Below, one piece after another: positions 18,030 to 25,964 of a stretch of DNA of 64,000 nt. Within the stretch, counting starts at the first letter, position 1, and every line of letters begins with the position of its first letter. A program made the translations under genes and the position numbers. Below the pieces are notes generated by a model. It saw nothing but the letters and a program-made list of their open reading frames with translations, was not told the DNA's origin and made no database searches. The stretch lies in contig NZ_JAUEPH010000002.1 of assembly GCF_030403435.1 (NCBI RefSeq), forward strand, positions 558,001-622,000. The letters are read 5' to 3'. This DNA is from Algoriphagus sediminis. Its GTDB lineage: Bacteria > Bacteroidota > Bacteroidia > Cytophagales > Cyclobacteriaceae.

Positions 18030-19070
18030 CTAGAAATTAAAGATGGAACTTTCACCTCTAAGTACTTCAATGATATCCTGAACTACATCTTCGGAAGCGA
18101 TAAAGTAACTATGATTGGTGATCCTATTCGAGATGCCCTTTGTATCCATAGTCTCCGTTACATCTGATTCGTACACATCATCTGGTAGTCTATCGGTTTT
18201 TTTGGCCCCCCATCGGCCTAAACGATTGAAGGAATTTTTGGTGGTCTCTGAGATCTCTAGCGCAAAGTCCTTATTGTTATAATAAATATGCACCCTTGAC
18301 CCCAGGTCAATGGTCTTATAAAGAGCTTTTGGCTCCTGCATTGCGTCATAATCAACATCCGCAGCTACTAAAACGATTTGACCAAAAATATTCGTGATAG
18401 GAAGATCCATACTTTCAATAGACGTAATCATGCTCTGTAAAACTCTGTTTCCCATGCTATGACACATGAGATGAATATTCTGATCGCAACCAGGTTTTTT
18501 CTCATTCACGAATTTTTCTCTGAAAAACTCTCTCAGACTACCCATAGAACGAGCCAGAGCAAAACCAGATTGTTCTGCATCATAGGCATCAGACCTGTAC
18601 TTGAGCATCTTCTTTTTTGCAGGCCAGGTGAATAAGACAATTTTCTCGACCGGTGAATGTTCTGGTTCAACATATTTTTTATGAAGTTCTGCCAAAGTTT
18701 CTAAAGCGGTTTCAAGATCATTTCTAAAACCATGAACAAAGACTAATATGTCCTCCTGTTTTTTGGCTTTGCTACCTGCTTTGTAAAGCTCTTCAAAGAC
18801 TTTGGTCGAAGGGAAAATCTTTTTGTTTACGGTTTGACCATCTGCATACTGCTCAAGGGTACTGGTTGCAACATCCGGAAGAATATTGATTTCGAAATCA
18901 TTTAGCTTTTTGGCATTAGCTGGGTCAAACCTAACGGTTCCATACCTAAGATTGTGACGAGCCTCCTCGTCTCCATCTTTTCTCATGAATTCCTTGTCAT
19001 TGACAGCCACATAATCTCGACTTTTTCTGGAAGTGACTTCGCGATTTGTAATGATGTAATGGGTTACCAT
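18030..19070 (-). CDS. Alpha/beta hydrolase, DUF900-like
   Basis: A 346-residue serine hydrolase of the DUF900 type. Seen are the oxyanion strand ILVFVHGFRNDLETAL, the nucleophile elbow LMCHSMGNRVLQSM (Ser within HSMGN), and an Asp after QIVLVAADVDYDAMQ. A late His is present (ITNHSYF). There is no signal peptide. DUF900 proteins are predicted esterases or lipases of unknown substrate. It is the first gene of a two-gene operon with the M19-like enzyme; a TAATTTTG -7-like box lies about 77 bases upstream of its ATG. Confidence 0.78.
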   Translation of the reverse strand: MVTHYIITNREVTSRKSRDYVAVNDKEFMRKDGDEEARHNLRYGTVRFDPANAKKLNDFEINILPDVATSTLEQYADGQTVNKKIFPSTKVFEELYKAGSKAKKQEDILVFVHGFRNDLETALETLAELHKKYVEPEHSPVEKIVLFTWPAKKKMLKYRSDAYDAEQSGFALARSMGSLREFFREKFVNEKKPGCDQNIHLMCHSMGNRVLQSMITSIESMDLPITNIFGQIVLVAADVDYDAMQEPKALYKTIDLGSRVHIYYNNKDFALEISETTKNSFNRLGRWGAKKTDRLPDDVYESDVTETMDTKGISNRITNHSYFIASEDVVQDIIEVLRGESSIFNF

Positions 19071-19146
19071 GAATAAAATTTGGTTTAAAAATGAAACTGA
19101 AAAAAAGAATATCCTTTATTTGAAAAGGCTAGATGTGTTTTAATTT

Positions 19147-19154
19147 CAAAATTA
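19147..19154 (-). promoter_or_regulatory. Candidate -7 box for the hydrolase/M19 operon
   Basis: On the minus strand this reads TAATTTTG, matching TAnnTTTG, about 77 bases upstream of the operon start at 19070. A TTTG lies only 13 bases further upstream, closer than the usual spacing, so support is weak. Confidence 0.25.
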
Positions 19155-19281
19155 ATTAGCTGATTAACAAATAACTGTAGCTCATTATTGAATACTTTCA
19201 ATGTTAAGGAATTGACAAGAATGATGATTGGTCAATGTTGATATGAAGAATTTTCGCATTTTCAAGAAACCTTTACCACAT

Positions 19282-20295
19282 ATGAAAACTGCATATTATC
19301 CTGTACTATTCCTGGCTCTGATTATCGGCTTTTCTTCCTGTAAAAAGACAGAAGAATCAGCACAGGTTGAGCCTTTTAAAATTGCTATAGGATCCTGCAA
19401 TAAGCATGATGAACCCCAACCACTTTGGAATCCAATTCTGGCAGATTCTGTTGATGCATGGGTTTGGTTAGGAGATAATATTTATGGTGATACTGAGGAT
19501 ATGGACCTGCTCAGATCAAAGTATGACGCTCAGGATGAAATAGAGAAGTATAGCCAACTTAAATCACAGGTTCCAATTTATGGTATCTGGGATGACCATG
19601 ACTATGGAAGGAATGATGGCGACAAAAATTATCCTAAGAAAAGTGAGTCAAAGCAGATTATGCTGGACTTTCTGGACGTTCCAGAGGATGCTCCTGAAAG
19701 AAAAAGGGAAGGTGCTTATTCAAGTCATTTGATTGGAGAGGGTGAAAATCTGGTTAAGCTTATTCTGCTGGATGCAAGATATTTTAGGGATACACTCTCG
19801 AGAATAGATGGGGCATATTTGCCCAATGAACAAGGGACAATTTTGGGTGAAGAACAATGGGCATGGTTAGAAAAAGAGCTTTCTGACACAAAACCAAAAG
19901 TAACTTTGATAGCGAGCGGAATTCAAATTCTTCCAACGCAACATCGTTTTGAAAAGTGGGCTAATTTCCCTCAAGAGAGGGTGAAGTTGCTTGATCTACT
20001 TGCTGCTTCAGAAGTGAGAAACCCAATTCTTCTTAGTGGCGACAGGCATATCGCCGAGATAATGAAGTATGAAGATGATAGATTTCCAGAGGGTCTTTTT
20101 GAATTCACTTCCAGTGGTTTAACTCATACCTGGTCTACCGTAGGTGAGGAAGCAAATGATCTTCGGGAGGGGGATTTGATAGCAAAGCTAAATTATGGCT
20201 TAATCATATTCGATTGGGAAAATTCTACTTTGGTTTACCAAGTCAAAGGTGAAAATGGAAATGTCTACGCAAGTCAATCTATTAGTTTAAAGTAG
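19282..20295 (+). CDS. PhoD-like metallophosphoesterase lipoprotein
   Basis: A 337-residue lipoprotein (LALIIGFSSC lipobox) of the alkaline phosphatase D group. Metal-site motifs are IAIGSCNKHDEPQPLW, WLGDNIYGD, GIWDDHDYGRNDGD, LLDARYFRD and LLSGDRHIAE. It is expected to hydrolyse phosphomonoesters or phosphodiesters in the periplasm or at the surface. The ATG at 19282 (MKTAYYPVLF) is chosen because it gives a clean lipoprotein signal; in-frame starts at 19228 (TTG) and 19243 (ATG) would add a non-signal tail. It is preceded by a gap of about 210 bases divergent from the DUF900 operon, with AT-rich sequence and no other recognisable element. Confidence 0.88.
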   Translation: MKTAYYPVLFLALIIGFSSCKKTEESAQVEPFKIAIGSCNKHDEPQPLWNPILADSVDAWVWLGDNIYGDTEDMDLLRSKYDAQDEIEKYSQLKSQVPIYGIWDDHDYGRNDGDKNYPKKSESKQIMLDFLDVPEDAPERKREGAYSSHLIGEGENLVKLILLDARYFRDTLSRIDGAYLPNEQGTILGEEQWAWLEKELSDTKPKVTLIASGIQILPTQHRFEKWANFPQERVKLLDLLAASEVRNPILLSGDRHIAEIMKYEDDRFPEGLFEFTSSGLTHTWSTVGEEANDLREGDLIAKLNYGLIIFDWENSTLVYQVKGENGNVYASQSISLK

Positions 20296-20374
20296 TCGGT
20301 GCTTTCTTCTATTTTGGTTTAACAGTTCTTCTGATTTTTTCCACATCTTTGCATCCTCCTACTATGACTTTTTG

Positions 20375-21754
20375 ATGACCTGGCAATTAATCAAGGATGC
20401 GATAAAGGGTAAAGAGCAAGATTTTACCCAACTTTCATTGAAGACTGCAATCATTATTCTGGCGATCCCAATGATCCTGGAAATGATGATGGAGTCGCTT
20501 TTTGCTGTGGTCGATATTTTCTTCGTCGCCAAATTGGGCGAGAATGCCATCGCTACGGTTGGATTGACTGAATCTGTAATTGTCCTGGTTTATGCTGTTG
20601 GATTTGGAATCAGCATGGCCGCCACAGCATTAATTTCTAGAAGGTTTGGTGAAAGGAGATACAGAGATGCAGGTGCGGCAGCTTTTCAGCTTCTTCTGGT
20701 AGGTGGTGTAATTAGTATTTTATTAGGGGTGTTAGGCTGGATTTTCGCCGCGGATATTCTACGACTGATGGGCGCAGAAGAAGATGTGGTTCAATCTGGA
20801 GTTGTGTATTCCAGAATTATTTTCGCCGGGAATACAGCGATAATGCTTCTTTTTCTTATCAATGGTGCATTTCGTGGAGCAGGGCTTGCTCATTTGGCTA
20901 TGCGTTCTTTATGGATAGCGAATGGGCTAAACATTGTTCTGGACCCATTATTAATTTTTGGACTTGGTTCTTTCACCGGTTTTGGTTTGGAGGGGGCCGC
21001 GATCGCGACAACTACTGGAAGAGGTATAGGTGTTTTGTATCAGCTTTATCACCTTTTTGCGGGTTCTGATAAATTGAGGATTCTCAAGGAAGACCTGATA
21101 GTGAAATGGGGTGTGATCCAAAAGATCATGTCCATTGCGGTAGGTGGGATGGGGCAGTTTCTGATCGATTCGGTTTCATGGCTTGCCTTGACCCGAATGA
21201 ACGCTGAATTTGGGTCTGCCTCTCTAGCAGGGTACACACTTGCTTTTCGGATTTTGATTTTTACAATTCTGCCAGCTTGGGGTTTATCAGGAGCTGCTGC
21301 AACCTTGGTTGGTCAGAACTTGGGAGCCGAGCAACCAGCGAGGGCTGAGAAGGCAGTTTGGCTGACTGTTCGCTATACAGTTATTTTTCTGGCAGCTATG
21401 ACTGGTGTTTATCTGCTTTTCGCTGAAGATCTTGCAGGTTTCTTTACTGACATTCCGGAGGTAAAAGAAGTTGCAGCAAAGGGTCTAATGGTGGTTGTCC
21501 TTGGGTATGTATTTTACGCGGTAGGGATGGTCATTACGCAGGCTTTCAACGGTGCAGGAGATACGAGGACCCCAGCATGGATTAATATTGCTGTGCTTTG
21601 GGGTTTAGAGATTCCATTGGCTTATATTTTGGCTTTTCCTCTAGAAATGGGCTATTTAGGAATCTTTATTTCTATTTCCTTTAGTCACTCATTCCATGCT
21701 TTGGTAGCCTACTATATTTTCAGAAAAGGTAAATGGAAAGAGATGAAAGTATAA
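20375..21754 (+). CDS. MATE family efflux transporter
   Basis: A 459-residue inner-membrane protein with about 12 predicted helices, in two homologous halves as in MATE exporters (AIIILAIPMILEMMMES in the first, PAWGLSGAAATLVGQNLGA in the second). The VGQNLGA-x-P-x-RA stretch is a family hallmark. It probably expels cationic organic compounds with Na+ or H+ influx; the substrate is unknown. The frame starts with TTG one codon earlier; I chose the ATG at 20375. It is followed after 16 bases by the DUF1456 gene, likely co-transcribed. Confidence 0.92.
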   Translation: MTWQLIKDAIKGKEQDFTQLSLKTAIIILAIPMILEMMMESLFAVVDIFFVAKLGENAIATVGLTESVIVLVYAVGFGISMAATALISRRFGERRYRDAGAAAFQLLLVGGVISILLGVLGWIFAADILRLMGAEEDVVQSGVVYSRIIFAGNTAIMLLFLINGAFRGAGLAHLAMRSLWIANGLNIVLDPLLIFGLGSFTGFGLEGAAIATTTGRGIGVLYQLYHLFAGSDKLRILKEDLIVKWGVIQKIMSIAVGGMGQFLIDSVSWLALTRMNAEFGSASLAGYTLAFRILIFTILPAWGLSGAAATLVGQNLGAEQPARAEKAVWLTVRYTVIFLAAMTGVYLLFAEDLAGFFTDIPEVKEVAAKGLMVVVLGYVFYAVGMVITQAFNGAGDTRTPAWINIAVLWGLEIPLAYILAFPLEMGYLGIFISISFSHSFHALVAYYIFRKGKWKEMKV

Positions 21755-21770
21755 TTGATTTAAGTAAAAA

Positions 21771-22241
21771 ATGAGCAACAACGACATCCTTAGAACCTTA
21801 CGTTACACCTTTGACTTTAAAGATTCCGAAATGATTGAAATCTTTGCCCTAGCTGGGAGAGAGATGAATAGGTCAGAGGTGATCAACTGGATGAAGAAAG
21901 AGGATGAGGAAGATTTTCAAGCTCTTTTTGATAAGGATCTTGCTTATTTTCTTAATGGCTTAATTATCAAAAACAGAGGAAAGAAGGATGGAGAAATTCC
22001 AAAAGCCGAAAAAAGCCTAAATAATAACCAGATTTTTAGAAAGCTCAGAATAGCTTTGACTTACAAGGAAGATGATATCCTGGAGGTTTTGTCATCCGTA
22101 GGCATGCATATAAGCCCACATGAGTTAAGTGCTTTTTTCAGAAATCCAAAGCAGTCTCAATATCGAGTTTGTCATGATCAGGTCTTAAGGTATTTTCTGA
22201 GAGGATTACAAAAAAAATATAGAGGTACAGGTCATAAATAA
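21771..22241 (+). CDS. DUF1456 (YehS-like) protein
   Basis: A 156-residue soluble protein made of two DUF1456 repeats of about 68 residues. Repeat 1 starts NNDILRTLRYTFDFKDSEMI and ends YFLNGLIIKNRG; repeat 2 starts NNQIFRKLRIALTYKEDDIL and ends YFLRGLQKKYRG. YehS of E. coli has the same two-repeat layout; its function is not known. It follows the MATE gene by 16 bases. Its 3' end overlaps that of the convergent ywbE-like gene by 10 bases. Confidence 0.88.
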   Translation: MSNNDILRTLRYTFDFKDSEMIEIFALAGREMNRSEVINWMKKEDEEDFQALFDKDLAYFLNGLIIKNRGKKDGEIPKAEKSLNNNQIFRKLRIALTYKEDDILEVLSSVGMHISPHELSAFFRNPKQSQYRVCHDQVLRYFLRGLQKKYRGTGHK

Positions 22242-22438
22242 ACCCACTTTACTCTTCCTACCTCTCCTGTATCGAGTATGACCTTTATTCCATGGGGGTG
22301 GGTCCCGGATTTTGTCAGAATTCTCTTGACAATCCCTTCTGTCAGCTCTCCGGTCCTTTGGTGATGCTTTTGCACCACAGAAACTTCAGAACCAATTTGT
22401 ATATTTTTCCTATCTGTGCCTGTTAGTTTTTCTTCCAT
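22232..22438 (-). CDS. YwbE family protein
   Basis: A 68-residue basic protein matching the YwbE family: IQIGSEVSVVQKHHQRTGEL, EGIVKRILTKSGTHPHGIKV, and GEVGRVKWV at the end. The conserved pattern suggests a small beta-barrel of the SH3/KOW kind, so nucleic-acid binding is possible, but no function is established. Its ATG overlaps the stop of the upstream acyl-carrier-like gene by 1 base (TAATG), which indicates translational coupling. Confidence 0.85.
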   Translation of the reverse strand: MEEKLTGTDRKNIQIGSEVSVVQKHHQRTGELTEGIVKRILTKSGTHPHGIKVILDTGEVGRVKWVYL

Positions 22439-22686
22439 TAGTTGTGCTGAGGTAGCTTCATCAAAAGATCGATTAACTCTCTTGGTGTCTGAATGTCCAT
22501 CACATTCTCTTCCATTATGAATCTCTGAAGCTCAAGCTCAAGCTCGAAAATAAGTCCATTGACGAAGATTGGATCCATTCTCAAGGTTTGGATGAAGTGA
22601 TCATTTTTCCTTGATCCTGAAAGGCTTATTCCATAAGAATGGAATACCTCGATTGCTTTTTTTAATGTGGTGTAGTTGGTAGTCAT
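22438..22686 (-). CDS. Acyl-carrier-protein-like small protein lacking the serine
   Basis: An 82-residue acidic protein that aligns without gaps to acyl carrier protein from about residue 30: HFIQTLRMDPIF against the usual S-F-x-E-D-L-G-A-D-S-L, then GLIFELELELQRFI against ELVMALEEEF, and IQTPRELIDLL against the last helix. Where ACP has the phosphopantetheine-accepting Ser of DSL there is Pro39 (DPI), so it cannot be a normal holo-ACP. It may be a degenerate ACP acting as an adaptor. It is translationally coupled to ywbE downstream. It is also possible that the likeness is only of fold. Confidence 0.7.
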   Translation of the reverse strand: MTTNYTTLKKAIEVFHSYGISLSGSRKNDHFIQTLRMDPIFVNGLIFELELELQRFIMEENVMDIQTPRELIDLLMKLPQHN

Positions 22687-22834
22687 TGGTCGTAATTTTT
22701 AATAGCTGTCCAAACCTGAACTTGATAAGTTCTCTGAATTCCTTTTAAATGATTCAACTCAAAACCTGGTTCTAGAATTTTCATTAGAAAAGATTTTTTT
22801 GCACTTAAAGGTTCCCAAAGAAATATGATGTTAT

Positions 22835-22851
22835 ACGATTATTTTGATCGT
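22835..22851. repeat. Inverted repeat ACGAT-N7-ATCGT
   Basis: A 5-7-5 dyad (ACGAT, spacer TATTTTG, ATCGT) in the leader region of the ACP-like/ywbE operon, just downstream of its candidate -7 box. It could be an operator or leader hairpin. It is short enough to be chance. Confidence 0.3.
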
Positions 22852-22866
22852 TAAGGTTTTGAAATA

Positions 22867-22874
22867 CAAAGGTA
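22867..22874 (-). promoter_or_regulatory. Candidate -7 box for the ACP-like/ywbE operon
   Basis: The minus strand reads TACCTTTG, a full match to TAnnTTTG, about 180 bases before the ACP-like ATG at 22686. It sits between the 22897 palindrome (upstream) and the 22835 dyad (downstream) within the 290-base gap 22687-22976. The rest of that gap is AT-rich sequence in which I see nothing else. Confidence 0.35.
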
Positions 22875-22896
22875 AATTGATGCTAAAAGATAAAAT

Positions 22897-22912
22897 GGTG
22901 ATAATTATCACC
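22897..22912. promoter_or_regulatory. Perfect 16-bp palindrome, operator candidate
   Basis: GGTGATAATTATCACC is a perfect palindrome. It lies 22 bases upstream of the TACCTTTG box (minus strand), where a regulator could control the ACP-like/ywbE operon. TGATAA-TTATCA half-sites recall Fur-family boxes but lack the standard 7-1-7 spacing. It also lies about 65 bases past the antiporter stop and could be a weak terminator stem, though no strong T-tract follows. Confidence 0.45.
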
Positions 22913-22976
22913 TGAAAAACCTCTTGAAATAGATTTTGTTAATATCGCTTTTTTGGAAAGTGGGAGTAGTGGTGGT

Positions 22977-24854
22977 TCAGCTTTTCTCAGAGTTGAGTGA
23001 CTTTTTTATGGAGTCACTATCCCAAGCATGATCATTCAAAGAGAACTTTTTGGCCATTTCACCTGAAAGCATTGATTCTTGCATTTCAATTTGGCTTTTC
23101 ACTTTTGATATGTATTCCTTTCTATTGTTTCGGTATTGAACCAAGATTTTCAAGGCCTCTTCATCGTACTCGCGGAAATTCTGAGCAAGTCTATGAATAG
23201 TATGGCTTCTGAAGCCCAGTTTTTTCATTACATCTTCACCCATTCTAATTGAGGTGTCTAGATGTTCCCGGTAGATATTTGTGACTCCCATTTCCATCAG
23301 CTCATAGGCATCATATCGATTTTTAGCCCTCACCATCACCTCTAGATTAGGGAAATTTTCTTTGCATAAATGCACCAACTTGGCATTGGTTTCTGCATTA
23401 TTTATGGCAGAAATAAGGATGTCAGCTTCATCAGCCCCAGCGGCATGAAGTAAATCCAGCCTGGTGCCATCTCCAAAGTAAACTTTGAAACCCATTTTTC
23501 TCAGAAAATCTACCTGATCTGGATTGTAATCTAAGACTGTAGCTTCTATTCCATTTGCCCTGAGAAACCTTCCCAGAGTAGATCCAAAATGTGAGAAACC
23601 CAGTAGGATAACTTTTCCCTTGCTTTCGATTTCATCCATATCTCTATCATTTTTCTCAACTTTGATCATTTTTGGTAAAATGACTTTGTCCAGAAGCACC
23701 AGGAATATTGGGGTAATGGTCATACTTAAGGCTGTGATGGCCATTAAGAAATCCGAAATTTCAACGTTGAAAATTCCCAATTGCGAAGCAAAAGCATAGG
23801 TCACAAAGGAAAATTCACCCACTTGTGACAATCCTATTGAAAACGAAAGATTTTCAGGAAGAGTAAGTCTTTTGCTCCTTCCAATGACAAATAGAATCAA
23901 TGCCTTGAGGAGGATGATTCCAACAGTTGCAGAAACAATGATACTCGTGTTTTCAGCGATAAGGCTAAAATTGATCGTAGCACCCACAGCCATAAAGAAA
24001 AGACCGAGGAGTAGACCCTTGAAAGGGTCAAGATCGGTTTCAAGAGCATGACGGTAAGGACTGTTTGCAAGGATTACACCAGCGAGAAAGGTACCTAAAG
24101 CTGGGCTTAGCCCAACCACTTGCATGAGGAAACCTATCCCAACCACAATCAATAGGGCTGATGCAGTGAAAAGTTCTCTGAGTTTTGTTTTAGAAACCAA
24201 TCCTAATAGTGGTCCGAATGCATATCTACCTAAGAGAACCACGAGACCGATAGCTCCAAAAATGAATAATGTTTGAGCCCATCCTGGGAAGTTTTCGATT
24301 AATCCTCCACTTCCACCGGCTCCTCCTGTGGTCTGAACTCCTGACACTACCAAAAGAGGTAAAATTGCCAGAATAGGAATAACTGCAATGTCCTGCATAA
24401 GTAGAACTCCAAAGGATAGTTTCCCTGTAGGACTACCCATTTCATTCTTTTCCTTTAAAGATTGAAGGACTATGGCGGTAGAAGAAAGAGCCATGGATAA
24501 ACCTATAGCAAGTGAAATTCTCCAAGAAAAACCCAAAGCCAATGCTATACCAAAAACCAGTGCTGCTGTAACTAAAACCTGCGAGAGGCCAACCCGGAGG
24601 ATCAGGTCTCGCATTTTCCAAAGGTTTTTAGGCTCCAGTTCCAAACCGATCAGAAAAAGCATCATGACTACACCGAATTCGGCTTTGTGCATGATGTCTT
24701 CACCTTCGGATAGAAATCCCAACAGGTAAGGTCCAATGACAATTCCAGCTATCAAGTATCCTAAAACAGATCCCATTCCAAGCTTTTTGGCGATGGGAAC
24801 GCAGACTATTGCCGCTAAAATGTAAATAATGGCCTGAGCAAAGAATCCTTCCAT
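22977..24854 (-). CDS. CPA2 K+/H+ antiporter, KefB/KefC type
   Basis: A 625-residue protein with an N-terminal Na+/H+-exchanger membrane domain of about 12 helices (residues 1-390; VLGYLIAGIVIGPYLLG, VVMMLFLIGLELEPK, SPALGTFLAGVILANSPY). A cytoplasmic TrkA-N domain follows (about 405-525; VILLGFSHFGSTLGRFLRA, then FGDGTRLDLLHAAGADEADI). This is the KefB/KefC build, in which glutathione adducts or nucleotides gate K+ efflux. A KefF/KefG-like oxidoreductase is encoded 3 bases upstream, strengthening the call. The regulatory ligand in Bacteroidota is unclear. Confidence 0.92.
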   Translation of the reverse strand: MEGFFAQAIIYILAAIVCVPIAKKLGMGSVLGYLIAGIVIGPYLLGFLSEGEDIMHKAEFGVVMMLFLIGLELEPKNLWKMRDLILRVGLSQVLVTAALVFGIALALGFSWRISLAIGLSMALSSTAIVLQSLKEKNEMGSPTGKLSFGVLLMQDIAVIPILAILPLLVVSGVQTTGGAGGSGGLIENFPGWAQTLFIFGAIGLVVLLGRYAFGPLLGLVSKTKLRELFTASALLIVVGIGFLMQVVGLSPALGTFLAGVILANSPYRHALETDLDPFKGLLLGLFFMAVGATINFSLIAENTSIIVSATVGIILLKALILFVIGRSKRLTLPENLSFSIGLSQVGEFSFVTYAFASQLGIFNVEISDFLMAITALSMTITPIFLVLLDKVILPKMIKVEKNDRDMDEIESKGKVILLGFSHFGSTLGRFLRANGIEATVLDYNPDQVDFLRKMGFKVYFGDGTRLDLLHAAGADEADILISAINNAETNAKLVHLCKENFPNLEVMVRAKNRYDAYELMEMGVTNIYREHLDTSIRMGEDVMKKLGFRSHTIHRLAQNFREYDEEALKILVQYRNNRKEYISKVKSQIEMQESMLSGEMAKKFSLNDHAWDSDSIKKSLNSEKS

Positions 24855-24857
24855 GAT

Positions 24858-25421
24858 TTAGCGGATATAGTTTAGTGAATCTAAGTTTTCTGAATCCCTT
24901 AGCTGAAGAATCAAATTTTTGTACTCTTCTGCCTTTTGGTTTAATCCTTCACCTCCGATCCGATGAGTTCCTTTTAAGGTAAATGGAGATAAATATTTCA
25001 TTCCACACAGGCGGGCTGTCTGTTCGAATGGCCTCAAAAATTCCTCGACAGTGTAATTGTTTCTTCCTTCATGCGAATAGGCCGTATCAGATCCCCCCAT
25101 AGTAATCGCATTCATGATAAATTTATTTTTCAGATAAACTCCACCTGGTCCATAAGCCCAACCAAATTCAAGAACCAGATCGATCCACTGTTTAAGAAGT
25201 GGAGGGCAGGAATACCAGTAAAAAGGGTGCTGCCAAATAATTACCTCACTTTCAAAAAGTCGACCTTGCTCTTTCTGTACTTTTACATTGAAGTCTGGAT
25301 AAAGCTCATATAGGTCCCGAATTTCCACTTTTTCTAAATCTGAAATAGCTTTAATCAAGACCTGGTTGGCTTCAGAGTGCTCAAATTTAGGGTGGGCAAA
25401 AAGCACCAATACCTTCCTCAT
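24858..25421 (-). CDS. NAD(P)H oxidoreductase, KefF/KefG-like antiporter partner
   Basis: A 187-residue flavodoxin-like quinone reductase. Features are the FMN/FAD-binding N-terminus VLVLFAHPKFEHSEAN, DLYELYPDFN, IIWQHPFYWYSCPPLLKQW, EFGWAYGPGG and TMGGSDTAYSHEG. These are hallmarks of the NQO1/KefF/KefG branch, whose members bind and activate Kef antiporters. The gene lies 3 bases upstream of the antiporter and 12 bases after the Fe-S protein gene, all leftward, so a three-gene operon is likely. Confidence 0.92.
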   Translation of the reverse strand: MRKVLVLFAHPKFEHSEANQVLIKAISDLEKVEIRDLYELYPDFNVKVQKEQGRLFESEVIIWQHPFYWYSCPPLLKQWIDLVLEFGWAYGPGGVYLKNKFIMNAITMGGSDTAYSHEGRNNYTVEEFLRPFEQTARLCGMKYLSPFTLKGTHRIGGEGLNQKAEEYKNLILQLRDSENLDSLNYIR

Positions 25422-25433
25422 AAAAAATCTGGC

Positions 25434-25868
25434 TTAACCCTTAAATTCAACTTTTTTATGACTACCGTCGCAAAAGGGCTTGTTTTGACTTGCTCCACAC
25501 CTGCAAAAGGCTGAAACCTTAGACTTTTTCAATTCGCTTCCGTCGGGCATTTTGACTGTTATGTTGCCATAAACCATTAACGGCCCATCTTTAGCTATCT
25601 CAACTACCTGTTCGTCAAGAATTTCCGGTTCTGATTTTTCGGAACTTCCATTCATGAAATAGCCCAAAGCCCCACTTGGACAAGCTTTGACTTGGTTAAC
25701 TATTTCTTCGGTGCTCGCTCCCTGAGCATTGATCCAGGGTCTCTTGTTTGCATCAAAAACAGAAGGAAGCCCTTTCACACAATTTGCGGCATGTATGCAC
25801 TTATGCGCTTCCCAAGTGATGGTGACTTCGCCATTTGAGTATTCTTTTTTGGTTTTAGGAGTGCTCAT
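25434..25868 (-). CDS. Fe-S protein: Fer4_19 domain plus CDGSH domain
   Basis: A 144-residue protein with two iron-sulfur modules. Residues about 15-70 form a divergent single-cluster ferredoxin-like domain (WEAHKCIHAANCVKGLPSVF, then KACPSGAL). Residues about 115-140 are a CDGSH motif (CRCGASQNKPFCDGSH) whose three Cys and one His bind a redox- and pH-labile 2Fe-2S cluster. This fusion is common in bacteria, with an inferred redox or electrophile-sensing role. It is the first gene of the operon with the KefG-like and Kef antiporter genes, which points to redox or electrophile stress. Confidence 0.9.
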   Translation of the reverse strand: MSTPKTKKEYSNGEVTITWEAHKCIHAANCVKGLPSVFDANKRPWINAQGASTEEIVNQVKACPSGALGYFMNGSSEKSEPEILDEQVVEIAKDGPLMVYGNITVKMPDGSELKKSKVSAFCRCGASQNKPFCDGSHKKVEFKG

Positions 25869-25921
25869 AGATTTGAAAGTTCGAATTGATCAAGAAGATA
25901 AGTATAAATTAATTCAAATAG

Positions 25922-25941
25922 GGCTCTGATTCGTCAGAGCC
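25922..25941 (-). terminator. Perfect stem-loop after the GH32 gene
   Basis: GGCTCTGA and TCAGAGCC form an 8-bp perfect stem with a 4-base loop (TTCG on plus). It lies 24 bases past the GH32 stop and 54 bases before the Fe-S gene start, as expected for a terminator of the GH32 operon, but the following T-tract is poor. Its 14-bp core recurs at 40139. Confidence 0.55.
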
Positions 25942-25964
25942 TTAAGCAAAACAGTTGTTTTTTC

